Origin: Selenomonadaceae bacterium
Lineage (GTDB): Bacteria > Bacillota > Negativicutes > Selenomonadales > Selenomonadaceae
Length of the DNA: 37,434 bases
Assembly (NCBI GenBank): GCA_017553205.1
Contig: JAFZMV010000035.1
Coordinates: 1 to 37,434, forward strand
Reading direction: 5' to 3'
In this document: positions 25,150 through 34,140 of the stretch, in pieces
Layout: every line of letters starts with the position of its first letter
Position numbering within the stretch: position 1 is the stretch's first letter
Position numbers and translations under genes: made by a program
Notes under the pieces: generated by a model
What the model saw: only the letters and a program-made list of their open reading frames with translations
Database searches by the model: none
Told to the model about the DNA's origin: nothing

Positions 25150-25178
25150 ATTATACAAAAATTTTCTGCAGTTGTAAA
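25150..25178 (-). promoter_or_regulatory. Promoter of flhF
   Basis: On the minus strand: TTTACA (25178-25173), a 17-base spacer and TATAAT (25155-25150), about 45 bases before the TTG start at 25105. Confidence 0.8.
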
Positions 25179-25203
25179 AGAAAAATATATTTACCGATTT
25201 TTT

Positions 25204-25231
25204 GGACAAATTGCAATAGAAACTCGGACAG
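25204..25231 (+). repeat. Dispersed 28-bp repeat, copy A
   Basis: Matches 33982-34009 at 24 of 28 positions, with core ACTCGGACAG. Weaker similarity continues some 25 bases further, from CCC at 25256 into the end of cobD. It lies between the flhF promoter and the cobD stop. Confidence 0.7.
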
Positions 25232-25270
25232 AATTTGAAAAAATTTTATGAAACGCCCATGTGACAGCGG

Positions 25271-26308
25271 CTAGCAGTTAGTAATTATAGCTGAAAAACT
25301 TTTCAACAGTAAATTATTTTCTTCACGTGAACGAATTGCCAGCCGTAAAAATCTTCCGCCCAGCCCTGTAAAATTTTCGCAATTTCTCACCAAAATATTT
25401 TTTTCGCGGAACTTTTCTAAAATATTTTCCGCGATTTTTTTATTTTCCAGCTGAATCAAAATAAAATTTACACTCGGTTCAAAAACTTTCACGCCGTCGA
25501 ACTCTCTCAATTTTTCTGCAAAATATTTTTTTTCGACTTCCAGCCAGTTCCTTGTGTCCTGTAAAAATTTTTCGTCGGAAAGTGCCGCAACTCCCGCCTT
25601 CTGTGCCAAAAAATTTACATTCCAGACATCTTTTGCAAAATTTAATTTTTCTGCAAAATTTTTTTCAGCGACTGCAAAACCTAATCTCAAGCCCGGTATC
25701 GCAAAAATTTTAGTGAGTGACTGAACGACAAAAATTTTTTCAGTCAAAAAATTTCGTACGGATTCTATCGGCAAAAAATCTATGAATGATTCATCGACGA
25801 CGACAGAAAATTTTTCTGCAAGTTTCAAAATTTCTTCGATTGAAATTAAATTTCCCGTCGGGTTGTTCGGTCTGCCTAAAATTATGCAGTCCGCATTTTT
25901 TTCAAGTAATTTTTTTACGTCAAGTTGAAAATTTTCTTCTGCCTTCGTGAAAAAAAATTCTACTTCCGCACCTGAAGATTTTGCCGCCCGCTCATACTCC
26001 GAAAAACTCGGCACGGGAATTAAAATTTTTTTCGGTCTGAAAACATTGCAGAACAAATAAAAAAATTCCGCCGCTCCGTTCAGCAGAATTAAATTTTCCT
26101 GTGAAACTTTGTACCGTCGAGAAATAGAATTTTTTAATTCGGTTGCATTAGGGTCAGGATAATTCACAACGCCCGCAAAATTTTCCGTCAAAGTTTCAGA
26201 AATTTTTTCAGAAAGTCCCAACGGATTTATATTCGCACTGAAATCCAAAAAATTTACGGCATTTCCAAACTCGTCATAAATTTGCCCGCCATGCTGAAAT
26301 TTTTCCAT
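25271..26308 (-). CDS. cobD: Threonine-phosphate decarboxylase-like PLP aminotransferase (CobD/HisC family)
   Basis: A fold-type I PLP enzyme. CobD decarboxylates L-threonine-O-3-phosphate to aminopropanol phosphate for the nucleotide loop of cobamides; HisC transaminates histidinol phosphate. The N terminus HGGQIYDEFG then LDFSANINPLGL is the CobD signature. Other blocks are VVNYPDPNATELKNSI, ILGRPNNPTGNL, VVDESFIDF and the PLP lysine in SLTKIFAIPGLRLGF. Length 345 is typical for CobD. GGAGGAATTTT precedes the ATG, and a consensus promoter lies at 26337-26365. No other cobamide gene is in the window. Its stop codon lies in the outer part of a dispersed repeat. Confidence 0.85.
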   Translation of the reverse strand: MEKFQHGGQIYDEFGNAVNFLDFSANINPLGLSEKISETLTENFAGVVNYPDPNATELKNSISRRYKVSQENLILLNGAAEFFYLFCNVFRPKKILIPVPSFSEYERAAKSSGAEVEFFFTKAEENFQLDVKKLLEKNADCIILGRPNNPTGNLISIEEILKLAEKFSVVVDESFIDFLPIESVRNFLTEKIFVVQSLTKIFAIPGLRLGFAVAEKNFAEKLNFAKDVWNVNFLAQKAGVAALSDEKFLQDTRNWLEVEKKYFAEKLREFDGVKVFEPSVNFILIQLENKKIAENILEKFREKNILVRNCENFTGLGGRFLRLAIRSREENNLLLKSFSAIITNC

Positions 26309-26336
26309 AAAATTCCTCCGTCAAAAATTTTTTGAA

Positions 26337-26365
26337 ATTATCTGCAGAAAATTATTCAATGTCAA
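26337..26365 (-). promoter_or_regulatory. Promoter of cobD
   Basis: On the minus strand: TTGACA (26365-26360), a 17-base spacer and GATAAT (26342-26337). On the plus strand of the same gap, TAGAAT at 26386-26391 may serve the divergent rqcH. Confidence 0.8.
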
Positions 26366-26423
26366 GCAGGAAAAATTTTTTCATGTAGAATATTTGAAAA
26401 AAAGTTTTTGAAAGGATTTTTTT

Positions 26424-28064
26424 ATGAATTTAGACGGATTTTCCATGCGTTCTCTAACTGAAGAACTCAAAAAAAATTTAATCGGCGGACGAATAGACAA
26501 AATTTTTCAACAGAATAAAGTTAATTTTACTTTCACGATAAGACAGCCGGGAAAAACTTTTATTTTAAAAATTTCTCTTGCTCCTCAAAATCCCGCACTT
26601 TATTTTGTGAAAAAATCTGCGGAAAATCTTCCCGAGCCTCCGACTTTCTGCATGGTCTTGAGAAAAAATTTGGAAAACGGAAGAATTGCCGACATTAGAC
26701 AGCATGAACTTGACAGAATTATTTTTATAGAAGTTGACACGATTGGAGCGGGCGGAAAAATTCAAACTCTCACGCTTGCCGCCGAACTTATCGGAAAGTA
26801 CAGCAATTTAATTTTAATTCACGAAGATAAAATTATTGACGCATTGAAAAAAGTCGGCACAAATTCCAGCAGATTCAGAACAGTTTTGCCGAATCAAATT
26901 TATCAACTTCCGCCAGAACAAAATAAAGCTGATATTTTTTCCGTCAATCTCGACGAAGTTACAAAAAATTTGCAGGCAGATAAATCAATTATGAATTTTT
27001 TTCAAGGTTTCGGACCGCAGACAACTCGCGAAATTATTTTTCAATCTCAAACAATCGGCTTAAAAAATGCTCTGCAAAAAATTGTTGAAAATTCTCAAAA
27101 TCCTTCGCCCTGTTTTGTCGAAGAAAATAAAAAAATTTTGGCGGTTTCTGCGATTGATTTAAATTATTTGAGCGGAGAAAAAATTTTTTTCCCGACTATT
27201 TCCGAAATGCTTGAAACTGCCGACGAAATTATGGGAAGTTATACTCCGCCCGATAAAGAAAAATTTTTGAAACTTGTTCATAATGAACTTAAGCGGGCAA
27301 GAAATAAAATTTCCGTGCTGGAAAATGAACTTTCCGCCGCTGAAAACGCAGAATTTTATAAACTTCGTGCAGATAATCTTTCAACGTACAGATATAATTT
27401 TCAAGACCACGCCGACGAAAAAATTTTTGTGGAAAATATTTACAGCGAAAACGGCGAAAAAATCGAAATCGAACTTGATAAAAAAATTACAATCGCCGCC
27501 AATGTTCAAAATTTTTACAAGAAATATGATAAACTTAAACGGGCAAAAAATTTTATTCTTGAACAAATTGAAAAGTGTCGCGACGAAATTTTTTATTTGG
27601 AGAGCGTCGAACATTCTTTAAACTCCTGCGAAACTTTGGCGGAAATTGACGAAATACGGACTGAACTTACTGCACAAAAATATTTAAAAGAAAATCGGAA
27701 AAAAACCGCGTCAAGCAAAAAATCAGAGCCGTTTAAATTTTTTTCTCCCGACGGCACTGAAATTTTAATCGGCAAAAATAATTTACAGAATGACAAACTG
27801 ACTTTCAAAATTTCTGCACCAAATGATATTTGGCTTCATACAAAAGATATTACGGGTTCTCATGTTATTATCAGAAACGAAAATCCGAGCGAAGAAACTT
27901 TAATTTTTGCCGCGAAACTTGCCGCAAAATTTTCAAAGGCGGCGGGATCTTCAAAAATTCCCGTCGATTATACAAAAATAAAATTCGTGAAAAAACCGAA
28001 CGGAGCAAAACCGGGCTTTGTAATTTTCACGAATCAAAAAACTTTATACGTTGACGACGAATAA
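26424..28064 (+). CDS. rqcH: NFACT protein RqcH (ribosome quality control, Ala-tailing)
   Basis: Bacterial relative of Rqc2/NEMF, formerly called fibronectin-binding protein. It binds stalled 50S subunits carrying peptidyl-tRNA and recruits tRNA-Ala to add alanine tails for degradation. The NFACT-N block is MNLDGFSMRSLTEELKKNL and IGGRIDKIFQQNK. A central coiled coil follows (about 275-420: ELKRARNKISVLENELSAAE and YKKYDKLKRAKNFILEQIEK). The C-terminal NFACT-R domain has ILIGKNNLQNDKLTFK and DIWLHTKDITGSHVIIR. At 546 residues the length is normal. AAAGGA precedes the ATG. The DUF4127 gene follows after 18 bases. Confidence 0.93.
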   Translation: MNLDGFSMRSLTEELKKNLIGGRIDKIFQQNKVNFTFTIRQPGKTFILKISLAPQNPALYFVKKSAENLPEPPTFCMVLRKNLENGRIADIRQHELDRIIFIEVDTIGAGGKIQTLTLAAELIGKYSNLILIHEDKIIDALKKVGTNSSRFRTVLPNQIYQLPPEQNKADIFSVNLDEVTKNLQADKSIMNFFQGFGPQTTREIIFQSQTIGLKNALQKIVENSQNPSPCFVEENKKILAVSAIDLNYLSGEKIFFPTISEMLETADEIMGSYTPPDKEKFLKLVHNELKRARNKISVLENELSAAENAEFYKLRADNLSTYRYNFQDHADEKIFVENIYSENGEKIEIELDKKITIAANVQNFYKKYDKLKRAKNFILEQIEKCRDEIFYLESVEHSLNSCETLAEIDEIRTELTAQKYLKENRKKTASSKKSEPFKFFSPDGTEILIGKNNLQNDKLTFKISAPNDIWLHTKDITGSHVIIRNENPSEETLIFAAKLAAKFSKAAGSSKIPVDYTKIKFVKKPNGAKPGFVIFTNQKTLYVDDE

Positions 28065-28082
28065 TTTTGAAAGGATTTTTAC

Positions 28083-29678
28083 ATGAAAAAAATTTTTTTG
28101 GCAGTTTTGTTGGTTTTCTTTTTCATTCTGCCGACAAAATCACAGGCGGCAGCAGGAAAAATTTTATTTATTCCTCACGATGACAGACCTATTTCTTATC
28201 ACCAAACAGTTCAAGTTGTTGAGGCGGCAGGTTACAAAATGATTATGCCTCCTCAAGAATTTTTGAGTAATGCGACAAACATGGGACACCCTAACGAGCT
28301 TTGGCAGTGGCTTTTTGAAAATGCTCCTTCCGCCGATTCTGCAGTTATTGCGTCAGATTCCATGCTTTACGGCGGTTTAATTCCTTCAAGAAAGCATGAT
28401 GTTTCCGAAGAAAAATTAAATGCCCGTCTGAAAAATTTTAAAGAACTCCGCAGAAAAAATCCCGCTTTAAAAATTTATGTTTTTGATTCGCTCATGAGAA
28501 CTCCGATGGCAGGCACAAAGGGAGATATTGAAGAGCCGGAATATTATCAGGATCACGGCGGAAATATTTTTCAATATACCGGACTGCTTGACAAAAAAGA
28601 AATTTCTTCATTGACTGACGAAGAAGAAAATTATTTGCAGACACTTGAAAAAAATATTCCTGAAGAACTTTTTAAAGACTGGATGGACAGACGCAGAAAA
28701 AATTTTTCCGCAACAAAAACTTTAATGGATTTTACGCGAGATGATGTCATAGATTATTTAATTTTGGGACGTGATGACAATGCTCTACTTTCTCAAACTC
28801 ACAGAGAGAACCGCGAAATTTTATCTTATGCCGAAAAAAATAATTTGCCGAAAACAAAATTCCAATCCATGCCCGGTATCGACGAATTTAATATTTTGCT
28901 TTTAAATCGTGCAATAAATGAAATGACAAATGAATATCCCTTTGTAAATGTTCAGTATAATAAGGGAGTCGGTGGCGATACTGTCCCCGCTTTTTCTGAT
29001 GAAAAAATTTCTGCGTCGATTGATGCGGCTATAACTATCGCGGGAGGATATAAAATTTCAAATCCTAAGCGTGCAGATTTTGTTTTATTGGTTAATACAG
29101 ATAAAAATGGAGAAACTTTATGGGGACACAATGAATATCCGAGTGGCGGAGAATTTAAGCCGAATTTAAAAGCAGATTCAGGCACAAAACATTTTGTAAA
29201 ACTTGTTGAGGAATATGTCAAAAAAAATTATCCTGTAGGAGTTGCCGATATAAAATTTGCAAACGGTTCGGATAATGCACTGATGAAAATTTTGAAAGAT
29301 AAAAAATTGTTATTCAAACTTCAAAGTTATTCTGGCTGGAACACTGCGACAAATTCAACAGGCTTTGCAATCGGTACAGGCTTGCTTGCGAAAAAAATGA
29401 ATGAAAAATCTAAGCAGAAAATTTTGGCGACTCGTTATCTTGATGACTGGGCTTATCAAGCAAATGTCAGATCTGTTGTCGGGAAAGAAATTTTTAGAAA
29501 GTTTAGAGATCCGAAATTTTATTATCAGCTTGAGGACAAACTTTCTTGGGCTGAAAATAGAAATACTGAACTTGTGAAAGATTTTGCGGAAAAAAATTTA
29601 CCGCGTTTTGATTTTCTGCACGGATTAAAAATAAAAAATACTTGGTTGAGAATGTTTGAGTGTGATGTGATTTTTTAA
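28083..29678 (+). CDS. Exported DUF4127-family protein
   Basis: A 531-residue protein with a signal peptide (1-22, SQAAAG). The DUF4127 blocks are ILFIPHDDRPISYHQTVQ, SDSMLYGGLIPSRKHD, VFDSLMRTPMAG, DYLILGRDDNAL, SMPGIDEFNILLLNRAINE and YSGWNTATNSTGFAIGTGL. The conserved Asp, His and Asn residues suggest an enzyme with a metal site, but the function is not established. AAAGGA precedes the ATG. It sits 18 bases after rqcH and the exporter begins 4 bases after its stop, so it is the middle of a probable operon. Export means it does not share a compartment with RqcH. Confidence 0.88.
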   Translation: MKKIFLAVLLVFFFILPTKSQAAAGKILFIPHDDRPISYHQTVQVVEAAGYKMIMPPQEFLSNATNMGHPNELWQWLFENAPSADSAVIASDSMLYGGLIPSRKHDVSEEKLNARLKNFKELRRKNPALKIYVFDSLMRTPMAGTKGDIEEPEYYQDHGGNIFQYTGLLDKKEISSLTDEEENYLQTLEKNIPEELFKDWMDRRRKNFSATKTLMDFTRDDVIDYLILGRDDNALLSQTHRENREILSYAEKNNLPKTKFQSMPGIDEFNILLLNRAINEMTNEYPFVNVQYNKGVGGDTVPAFSDEKISASIDAAITIAGGYKISNPKRADFVLLVNTDKNGETLWGHNEYPSGGEFKPNLKADSGTKHFVKLVEEYVKKNYPVGVADIKFANGSDNALMKILKDKKLLFKLQSYSGWNTATNSTGFAIGTGLLAKKMNEKSKQKILATRYLDDWAYQANVRSVVGKEIFRKFRDPKFYYQLEDKLSWAENRNTELVKDFAEKNLPRFDFLHGLKIKNTWLRMFECDVIF

Positions 29679-29682
29679 GCGG

Positions 29683-31041
29683 GTGATGAATTTGGCGGAG
29701 AACGATTATATAAACAATTATGACATACAGCAGGAACTTTTGAAAAAAACTTTTGCCGAAATAGATCAGAAAGCTGATTTAATTTTGACGACTGCCCAGT
29801 TACTCATGGAAAACGGAGCGACGGCGGACAGAATTTTCCGCGATACAAAAAGAGTTGCGGCATTTATGGGAATACCTGAAGAAAAATTTCATTTCCATAT
29901 AATGTACACAACTTTAATGCTCAATGTCAGCGATGAAAAAAATTCTCATACAAAATTTAGAAAATGCGTGAAACATGCAGTTGACATGAGAATTATTTCA
30001 GCAGTCAGCAAATTGACATGGCGGGCGTTGAGAGATCATTACACAATGGAAGAATTCAGCGGGAATTTAAAAGAAATTGCAAGCCGTCCGAGATATTACA
30101 AACTTTGGCAAAATGTTTTGGCGATCGGAATTGCTGACGCTGCTTACTGTTCTTTATTCGGCGGAGATGTTTTTGCGGGATTATATACTTTGATAAGTTC
30201 GATAATCGGAAAACTTGTTCAGGTACGCTGTGAAAAAATCGGAATCAATCCCTATGTAGGAATTTCTTTCGCGGCATTGGCGGCAACTGTCACGGCTTAT
30301 TTTACACATTTTCTCCCAACAGAAACTCCATGGCACCCGATAATTGCATGCAGTTTATTTTTAGTTCCCGGTATTCCGATAATAAACGGACTGACGGACA
30401 TGTTAAACACATATTTATTTTGCGGTGCGGCAAGATATTTGCGAGCGTCATTAATAGTCGGCGGAATGACATTCGGAATAGTTTTTGCGGTCGGAATGTT
30501 GCCTGTTTCTGATTTTACAAATTTGAGAATGTTACCAAGTGAAAATTATTGGGAGTTTGCAGTTTTTGCGGCGATAGGTGCAATGGGCTTTTCAATTTTG
30601 TTTAATCTTCCGCCAAGACTTTTATACGCTGTCGGAATCGGCGGAGCGTTGGCAGTCTGCACGAGAAATTTTTTGATATTTGAATTGGGAGTAAGTTCAT
30701 CTTTTGCAACATTGGCGGGAGCAACTTTAGTCAGTGTCCTTGCTGTTCAGTCGCGTCATTGGTTACATACTCCCATGCAAGTTTTAATTGTCCCCGCAGT
30801 GATACCGCTAGTGCCCGGCGTTTTAATCTACAGATTTTTATTTGCTGTCATAAATATAAAAACCATGACGCTTGCTCAATTGTTGTCGGCTGTTCAATCT
30901 GGAGTTGATGCCGCACTGATAATTTTGGCGATAGCGTTGGGAGCGGCGGCACCAAATATTTTTGCGAGCAGAAGATTTGAAAGAAAACGTCAAGAAGAAC
31001 AGGAACGACTTTTAAACGAAGAATATAAAACAGATTTATAA
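29683..31041 (+). CDS. Threonine/serine exporter-like protein (ThrE + ThrE_2 fusion)
   Basis: An inner-membrane protein with about ten hydrophobic segments. The N-terminal cytoplasmic part (QLLMENGATADRIFRDTKRV, FHFHIMYTTLML) and first membrane half are ThrE (DUF1212) type, with LVPGIPIINGLTDMLN ending the first half. The second half, from about 280, is the ThrE_2 module, with LVPGVLIYRFLFAV as its matching signature. Both halves in one 452-residue chain is the actinobacterial-ThrE-like arrangement; many Firmicutes split them in two genes. The start is GTG 29683 or ATG 29686 with GCGGG just ahead, a weak site, so translation is probably coupled to DUF4127. Substrate Thr/Ser is inferred from family. 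Confidence 0.88.
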   Translation: MMNLAENDYINNYDIQQELLKKTFAEIDQKADLILTTAQLLMENGATADRIFRDTKRVAAFMGIPEEKFHFHIMYTTLMLNVSDEKNSHTKFRKCVKHAVDMRIISAVSKLTWRALRDHYTMEEFSGNLKEIASRPRYYKLWQNVLAIGIADAAYCSLFGGDVFAGLYTLISSIIGKLVQVRCEKIGINPYVGISFAALAATVTAYFTHFLPTETPWHPIIACSLFLVPGIPIINGLTDMLNTYLFCGAARYLRASLIVGGMTFGIVFAVGMLPVSDFTNLRMLPSENYWEFAVFAAIGAMGFSILFNLPPRLLYAVGIGGALAVCTRNFLIFELGVSSSFATLAGATLVSVLAVQSRHWLHTPMQVLIVPAVIPLVPGVLIYRFLFAVINIKTMTLAQLLSAVQSGVDAALIILAIALGAAAPNIFASRRFERKRQEEQERLLNEEYKTDL

Positions 31042-31063
31042 AAAATTTTGCAGGAAAATCTTT

Positions 31064-31093
31064 TTGTTGAAAGAATTCTTGGCAGGTTAAAAT
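31064..31093 (+). promoter_or_regulatory. Possible promoter of serS
   Basis: TTGTTG at 31064-31069, an 18-base spacer and TAAAAT at 31088-31093. No T-box leader is present: the gap to the previous gene is only 74 bases. Confidence 0.4.
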
Positions 31094-31115
31094 TTATCTA
31101 AGGAGTTTTGATAAA

Positions 31116-32390
31116 ATGCTTGATATGAAATTTGTACGCGACAATTTGGAAGTCGTTCAGCAGATGTTAAAAAACAGAAATAATTCTTTGAGTCTGGACG
31201 GTTTTACCGACTTAGAAAAAAAACGCCGCGATATTTTAAACGAAGTCGAACAGCTTAAAGGTCAGAGAAATTCCGTTTCTAAAAAAATCGGTGCAATGAA
31301 AAAAGCCGGCGAAGATACAACAGAAATTTCTGCAGAAATGAAAAAAGTCGGAGAAAAAATTTCTGCACTTGATAACGACTTGAAAGAAGTTGAAAATAAT
31401 CTTCGTGATTTTCTCTTGAACATTCCGAACATGCCCAAAGAAGATGTCCCGATTGGAAAAGACGACACGCAGAATCCTGAAATTCGCAGAGTTGGTGAGC
31501 CGAGAAAATTTGACTTTGAACCGAAAGCCCACTGGGATATTGGAACGGATTTAAATATTTTTGACTTCGACAGAGCGGGAAAAGTCAGCGGAGCAAGATT
31601 TACTTTTTATCGCGGACTTGGTGCAAGACTTGAAAGAGCCTGCATAAATTTCATGATGGATTTGCACGCCAACAAACACAGCTATACTGAAATGCTTGCA
31701 CCTTATATCGTAAACCGTGACAGCATGATCGGAACGGGACAACTTCCGAAATTTGCGGAGGATATGTTCAAAGTGGAAAACAGTGATTTTTATCTTGTGC
31801 CGACTGCTGAAGTACCGACAACAAATTATCATCGTGATGAAATTTTATCTGCCGAACAACTTCCCGAATATTTCAGCTGTTATACTGCATGTTTCAGAGC
31901 GGAGGCAGGAGCGGCAGGGCGTGACACTCGCGGACTTATTCGCCAGCACCAATTTAATAAAGTCGAACTGATTAAATTTACAAAGCCCGAAGATTCTTGG
32001 AACGAATTGGAAAGCATGGTTAATGCGGCGGAAGATGTTTTGAAAATTTTAGAAATTCCCTACAGAGTTGTTATGCTTTGTACGGGCGATATGAGTTTCA
32101 CCTCCGCAAAAACTTATGATATTGAAGTTTGGATGCCCGCACAAAATAAATATCGTGAAATTTCTTCCTGCTCAAACTGCACGGATTATCAGGCAAGAAG
32201 AGCAAATATTAAATTCCGTCGCGATAATAAATCTAAGCCCGAATTTGTTCACACTTTGAACGGTTCAGGAATTGCAGTAGGTCGAACAGTTGCCGCGATT
32301 CTTGAAAATTATCAGCAGGCTGACGGCTCTGTTAAAATTCCTGCGGCTTTAATTCCCTACATGGGCGGAATTGAAGTCATAAAGAATTAA
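31116..32390 (+). CDS. serS: Seryl-tRNA synthetase
   Basis: Class II synthetase that charges tRNA-Ser (and tRNA-Sec if present). The N-terminal coiled-coil arm that holds the tRNA long arm spans about 1-105 ([40 protein letters not shown]). Class II motif 2 is [20 protein letters not shown] with [10 protein letters not shown], and motif 3 is [18 protein letters not shown]. The block [19 protein letters not shown] is typical of SerRS. At 424 residues the length is standard. AAGGAG precedes the ATG. A strong terminator follows at 32428. Confidence 0.97.
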   Translation: MLDMKFVRDNLEVVQQMLKNRNNSLSLDGFTDLEKKRRDILNEVEQLKGQRNSVSKKIGAMKKAGEDTTEISAEMKKVGEKISALDNDLKEVENNLRDFLLNIPNMPKEDVPIGKDDTQNPEIRRVGEPRKFDFEPKAHWDIGTDLNIFDFDRAGKVSGARFTFYRGLGARLERACINFMMDLHANKHSYTEMLAPYIVNRDSMIGTGQLPKFAEDMFKVENSDFYLVPTAEVPTTNYHRDEILSAEQLPEYFSCYTACFRAEAGAAGRDTRGLIRQHQFNKVELIKFTKPEDSWNELESMVNAAEDVLKILEIPYRVVMLCTGDMSFTSAKTYDIEVWMPAQNKYREISSCSNCTDYQARRANIKFRRDNKSKPEFVHTLNGSGIAVGRTVAAILENYQQADGSVKIPAALIPYMGGIEVIKN

Positions 32391-32427
32391 GAATTAAAAA
32401 TTTTTTCTTGAAATATATTTTTCCGCG

Positions 32428-32474
32428 TGAATCCTTCTGGAAATTTTTGTTTAACAGACGGATTCATTTTTTTT
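32428..32474 (+). terminator. Intrinsic terminator after serS
   Basis: TGAATCC (32428-32434) pairs with GGATTCA (32460-32466), and inner CTG with CAG; eight T follow. Confidence 0.85.
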
Positions 32475-32503
32475 AGAATTAAAAAACGAACGGAGGAAAA
32501 TTT

Positions 32504-33130
32504 TTGTTTACGGGAATTATTGAAGAAGTCGGACGGCTGAAAAGTTTGAACGGCGGAAGGATTGAAATTTTCTGCGAAAAAATTTTGTCTGATATGAAAA
32601 TCGGTGACAGCATTTCAACAAATGGAGTTTGTTTAACTGTTGTAGATTTTTCGGAAAATTTTTTTGCGGCGGACATTATGCCCGAAACTTTCAGAAAAAC
32701 TTTTCTTGCTGAAATTTCTGCGGGCGGTGTCGTAAATCTTGAACGGGCTTTAAAAGTCGGCGACAGGTTCGGCGGTCATATTGTCAGCGGTCATATTGAC
32801 GGCACAGGAAAAATTTTAAATATCCGTGCAGAAGGTAACGCACTTTTTATAAATATTTCTGCGGAAAACTTTTTGCTCAGACAAATTGCCGCAAAAGGTT
32901 CAGTTGCTCTTGACGGAATAAGTTTGACAGTTGTTGATGCGGACTCGGAAAATTTCAGCGTGTCGATGATTCCGCACACTCGCGAAGTTACAAATTTTAA
33001 ATTCAAACGCGTCGGCAGTATTGTAAATATTGAAACTGATGTTCTTGCGAAATATGTTGACAGGCTCATAAATTTTAAAAATTCTCCGCAGACTTTAACG
33101 AAAGATTTTTTATTTGAAAATGGATTTTGA
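32504..33130 (+). CDS. ribE: Riboflavin synthase, alpha chain
   Basis: Dismutates two 6,7-dimethyl-8-ribityllumazine molecules to riboflavin. The two homologous lumazine-binding halves are visible: MFTGIIEEVG with SDMKIGDSISTNGVCLTVV, then FGGHIVSGHIDGTGKI and a second GSVALDGISLTVV with SMIPHTREVTNF. At 208 residues the length is typical. The start is TTG, set by CGGAGGA about six bases upstream and by the invariant MFTG N terminus. It lies just after the serS terminator with no room for an FMN riboswitch, and may depend on read-through. Its partner ribBA is 10 kb away; ribD and ribH are not in the window. Confidence 0.95.
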   Translation: MFTGIIEEVGRLKSLNGGRIEIFCEKILSDMKIGDSISTNGVCLTVVDFSENFFAADIMPETFRKTFLAEISAGGVVNLERALKVGDRFGGHIVSGHIDGTGKILNIRAEGNALFINISAENFLLRQIAAKGSVALDGISLTVVDADSENFSVSMIPHTREVTNFKFKRVGSIVNIETDVLAKYVDRLINFKNSPQTLTKDFLFENGF

Positions 33131-33139
33131 ACATAAAAA

Positions 33140-33170
33140 AAGTCCGCATGTGCGAAGCGAACTTCTTTTA
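33140..33170 (+). terminator. Probable terminator after ribE
   Basis: Stem 33140-33147/33157-33164 with one mismatch, an A run before and T-rich sequence after. The 33171-33294 leader beyond it has a TATAAT at 33179-33184 and a perfect hairpin, AGCTTT with AAAGCT, at 33200-33215. Confidence 0.65.
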
Positions 33171-33294
33171 TAAGCGTATATAATTACTTTTTTTAGGAGA
33201 GCTTTATCGAAAGCTTGGACGAAGTCTAACATAAATGATAATAACTGTCAAATTGGAAATAAATTTTTCATGAATTTGGCGAAGGAGTTTTTTT

Positions 33295-33984
33295 ATGAAC
33301 TTTGAAAAACTGCACGAAAAATTATTTGAGTTGAAGGACGACGACTATAAAAAATTTCAGTCGAAACTTTTGCCTACTGTCAATCCTGAAAAAATTATCG
33401 GCGTGAGAACTCCCGCACTTTGTAAACTTGCAAAAAAATTTTTTCAAGAAAATGACGCGGAAATTTTTTTGAACAATCTCCCGCACAAATATTTTGAAGA
33501 AAATTCCCTTCATGTTCTTCTGATAAACGAAATGAAAAAATATTCGGAATGTGTTCAGCGTGTGAAAAATTTTCTGCCGTTTGTTGACAACTGGGCGAAT
33601 TGTGATTCACTTATCCCAAAAATTTTTAAAAAGCACACTGACGAACTGGAAAAAGAAATAAATTTTTGGCTGGATTCAAATTCAACTTATAAAATTCGTT
33701 TCGGAATTTCTATGTTGATGAAATTTTATCTTGAAAAAAATTTTGATGAAAAATATTTGCGACAAGTTGCTGAAATTAAATCTGATGAATATTATGTTAT
33801 GATGATGTCGGCTTGGTATTTTGCGGAGGCTCTTATAAAGCAGTACAATTCAGCGATAATTTTTTTGGAGAAAAATTTTTTGTCGCAGGAAGTTCACAAC
33901 AAAACTATTCAAAAAGCTGTAGAAAGTCGGAGAATTTCTAAAGAAAGAAAAATTTATTTAAAATCTTTGCGAAGGAAAAAATGA
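33295..33984 (+). CDS. DNA alkylation repair protein, AlkD-like
   Basis: A HEAT-like-repeat DNA glycosylase of the AlkD family (PF08713-type), which removes bulky or cationic alkylated bases. The active-site set of AlkD is preserved by spacing: W100 and D104 in PFVDNWANCDSL (AlkD W109/D113), R135 in YKIRFGIS (R148) and W174 in MMSAWYFAEAL (W187). At 229 residues of helices the length is normal. GAAGGAG precedes the ATG. The leader carries a hairpin at 33200-33215. The TGA stop is the first three bases of dispersed repeat copy B. Confidence 0.88.
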   Translation: MNFEKLHEKLFELKDDDYKKFQSKLLPTVNPEKIIGVRTPALCKLAKKFFQENDAEIFLNNLPHKYFEENSLHVLLINEMKKYSECVQRVKNFLPFVDNWANCDSLIPKIFKKHTDELEKEINFWLDSNSTYKIRFGISMLMKFYLEKNFDEKYLRQVAEIKSDEYYVMMMSAWYFAEALIKQYNSAIIFLEKNFLSQEVHNKTIQKAVESRRISKERKIYLKSLRRKK

Positions 33985-34009
33985 CAGATTACAATAGCAA
34001 CTCGGACAG
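33982..34009 (+). repeat. Dispersed 28-bp repeat, copy B
   Basis: 24 of 28 positions match 25204-25231. It supplies the TGA stop of the AlkD-like gene. Weaker similarity continues after a ~20-base gap, at 34030-34045. Confidence 0.7.
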
Positions 34010-34086
34010 TATAAAAAAATATAGATTAACCCGTTGTGTCAGCAGATAAAGTTTGATTCAGATTGTCAATGAATTTTGAAAAAAAA

Positions 34087-34122
34087 ATCTCCGACAAAAT
34101 TTTTTCATCGGAGATTTAATTT
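34087..34122 (-). terminator. Terminator of the RTX-repeat gene
   Basis: Perfect 8-bp stem ATCTCCGA (34087-34094) with TCGGAGAT (34108-34115); on the minus strand seven or more T follow. Confidence 0.85.
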
Positions 34123-34140
34123 TTTTTATTCGATTAAATT

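Noticed and set aside
31042-31115. Possible T-box leader for serS.
   Set aside because: The gap is 74 bases, and no T-box consensus or antiterminator is present.
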